Assembly: GCA_027055635.1 (NCBI GenBank)
Contig: JALUMZ010000326.1
Location: 1-5,377, forward strand
DNA: 5,377 nucleotides
From: Campylobacteraceae bacterium
GTDB taxonomy: Bacteria > Campylobacterota > Campylobacteria > Campylobacterales > Sulfurospirillaceae
Reading direction: 5' to 3'
The position numbers and the translations under genes were made by a program. Below, piece after piece: positions 4,676 through 5,377 of this stretch (the first letter of the stretch is position 1; each line of letters begins with the position of its first letter). The notes under the pieces are model-generated. The model worked only from the letters and a program-made list of their open reading frames with translations. It was not told where the DNA came from and ran no database searches.

Positions 4676-5377
4676 TCAGACTTTTTCAGAAATCATCTGT
4701 TTTTTACTATAAAATACAAAAAGAAAAAATATAGAGCCACCATATACAAGAACTTCCATCAGCGATGGATTTGCATTGTATCCAAACATAGATTTTATTA
4801 CTCCACCAGCAAAACTATTTTCATCCAAAATGTAACTTATATCCCATATATGTTCTATATACACGGGCAGTATTTGAGCCTCTTGAAATTCATGGATTCC
4901 TCTTGTAAAAAGACCTACTGCAAATAGCGCCAAGAGCGTACTACTGATGTTAAATAAATATTTTAAATTCAAACCCTTAAATCCTAAATAAGCTCCATAG
5001 CCAACTGCTATACCGGCAATGATACCAAAAGATGCATACATCGGCGAAAATCCATTTTGGCTTGATATACTTGCATTTAAGAAAAGTGTAGTTTCAATAC
5101 CTTCTCTTAAAATTGACATAAATACTAAAAACATAATTCCTAATTTTTCATTAGATGTAGAAATATTTTGGATTTGCGTCTTTATAACTAAATCTGCCTG
5201 ATTTTTTTTGTTTGCCATCCAGACCATAAGATAAAAAATCAGTACAGAACTAAAAAGCATGGTAATGCCCTCAAAAATTTGCTCGGCAGTGCCGGCAAAA
5301 TCACCAAAAAGCTGATAAAATCCAATAGCTCCTGCAACACTGCCAAGCAGAGCCAAAAATACTCCTAAATATACAAA
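4676..5377 (-). CDS. FTR1-family iron permease, partial (N-terminus beyond window)
   Basis: FTR1/EfeU-type permeases move iron across the inner membrane, usually with a periplasmic partner. The frame stays open to the right edge, giving 233 visible residues and a real C-terminus; the TTG at 5354-5356 is internal, not a start. About six hydrophobic segments are visible (roughly 1-17, 38-54, 79-100, 113-133, 143-164, 206-223). The fourth-helix REXXE iron-binding motif is present as REGIE (91-95) in ILREGIETTLFL. The first REXXE, expected near the N-terminus, would lie outside the window. A GTAEQIFEG segment (29-37) and RGIHEFQEA (159-167) also fit the family. It could be an EfeU-like protein or the permease half of a longer Campylobacter P19-associated type; the missing part would decide. 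It is convergent with the ribosomal protein operon and not functionally linked to it. Confidence 0.85.
   Translation of the reverse strand, partial: FVYLGVFLALLGSVAGAIGFYQLFGDFAGTAEQIFEGITMLFSSVLIFYLMVWMANKKNQADLVIKTQIQNISTSNEKLGIMFLVFMSILREGIETTLFLNASISSQNGFSPMYASFGIIAGIAVGYGAYLGFKGLNLKYLFNISSTLLALFAVGLFTRGIHEFQEAQILPVYIEHIWDISYILDENSFAGGVIKSMFGYNANPSLMEVLVYGGSIFFLFVFYSKKQMISEKV

Noticed and set aside
5019..5201. 60-codon plus-strand frame within the permease gene
   Set aside because: It is antisense to the segment carrying the REGIE motif; nothing supports expression.
5354..5356. TTG as the start of the permease
   Set aside because: The frame continues open through 5377 with hydrophobic residues (FVYLGVF), and the family's first membrane helix with its REXXE motif is still missing, so the gene continues beyond the window.

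Overview
The window is a chromosomal housekeeping region of an AT-rich bacterium, very probably a member of the Campylobacterota (Epsilonproteobacteria), in the Sulfurimonas/Sulfuricurvum/Campylobacter direction. I base this on the close match of the ThrRS, IF3, L35 and L20 proteins to what I remember of the Campylobacter versions, on the gene order thrS-infC-rpmI-rplT, and on TAGAAT/TATAAT-type -10 boxes, of which the rpmI one has no evident -35 box. The genus is inference; no search was run.

Layout, left to right. Positions 1-200 hold no gene but contain a striking 100-nt rod-like inverted repeat (34-133). Two minus-strand genes follow: rsmI (201-1016, 16S rRNA methyltransferase) and, upstream of it in transcription, rpmE (1041-1241, zinc-type ribosomal protein L31). 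They are probably co-transcribed from a good sigma70-type promoter at 1349-1377 through a structured leader of about 100 nt. A divergent intergenic region (1242-1575) carries that leader, a second imperfect inverted repeat (1417-1488) and the rightward thrS promoter (1494-1522).

The plus strand then carries a translation operon: thrS (start corrected to 1576), infC (TTG start overlapping the thrS stop by 4 nt), rpmI with its own -10 box, and rplT behind a 114-nt gap with two hairpins. The operon ends at a 9-bp hairpin (4643-4668), which also lies just past the stop of a convergent FTR1-type iron permease gene (4676-5377, minus). That gene runs off the right edge and lacks its N-terminus.

Functionally, six of the seven genes serve translation: tRNA-Thr charging, initiation, three large-subunit proteins and one 16S rRNA modification. 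The permease is a separate transcription unit. I see no mobile-element gene, CRISPR array or defence system. The less ordinary content is non-coding: the 34-133 palindrome, the rpmE leader and the rpmI-rplT spacer. The last two are plausible sites of autogenous control by ribosomal proteins, which would need comparative and experimental tests.
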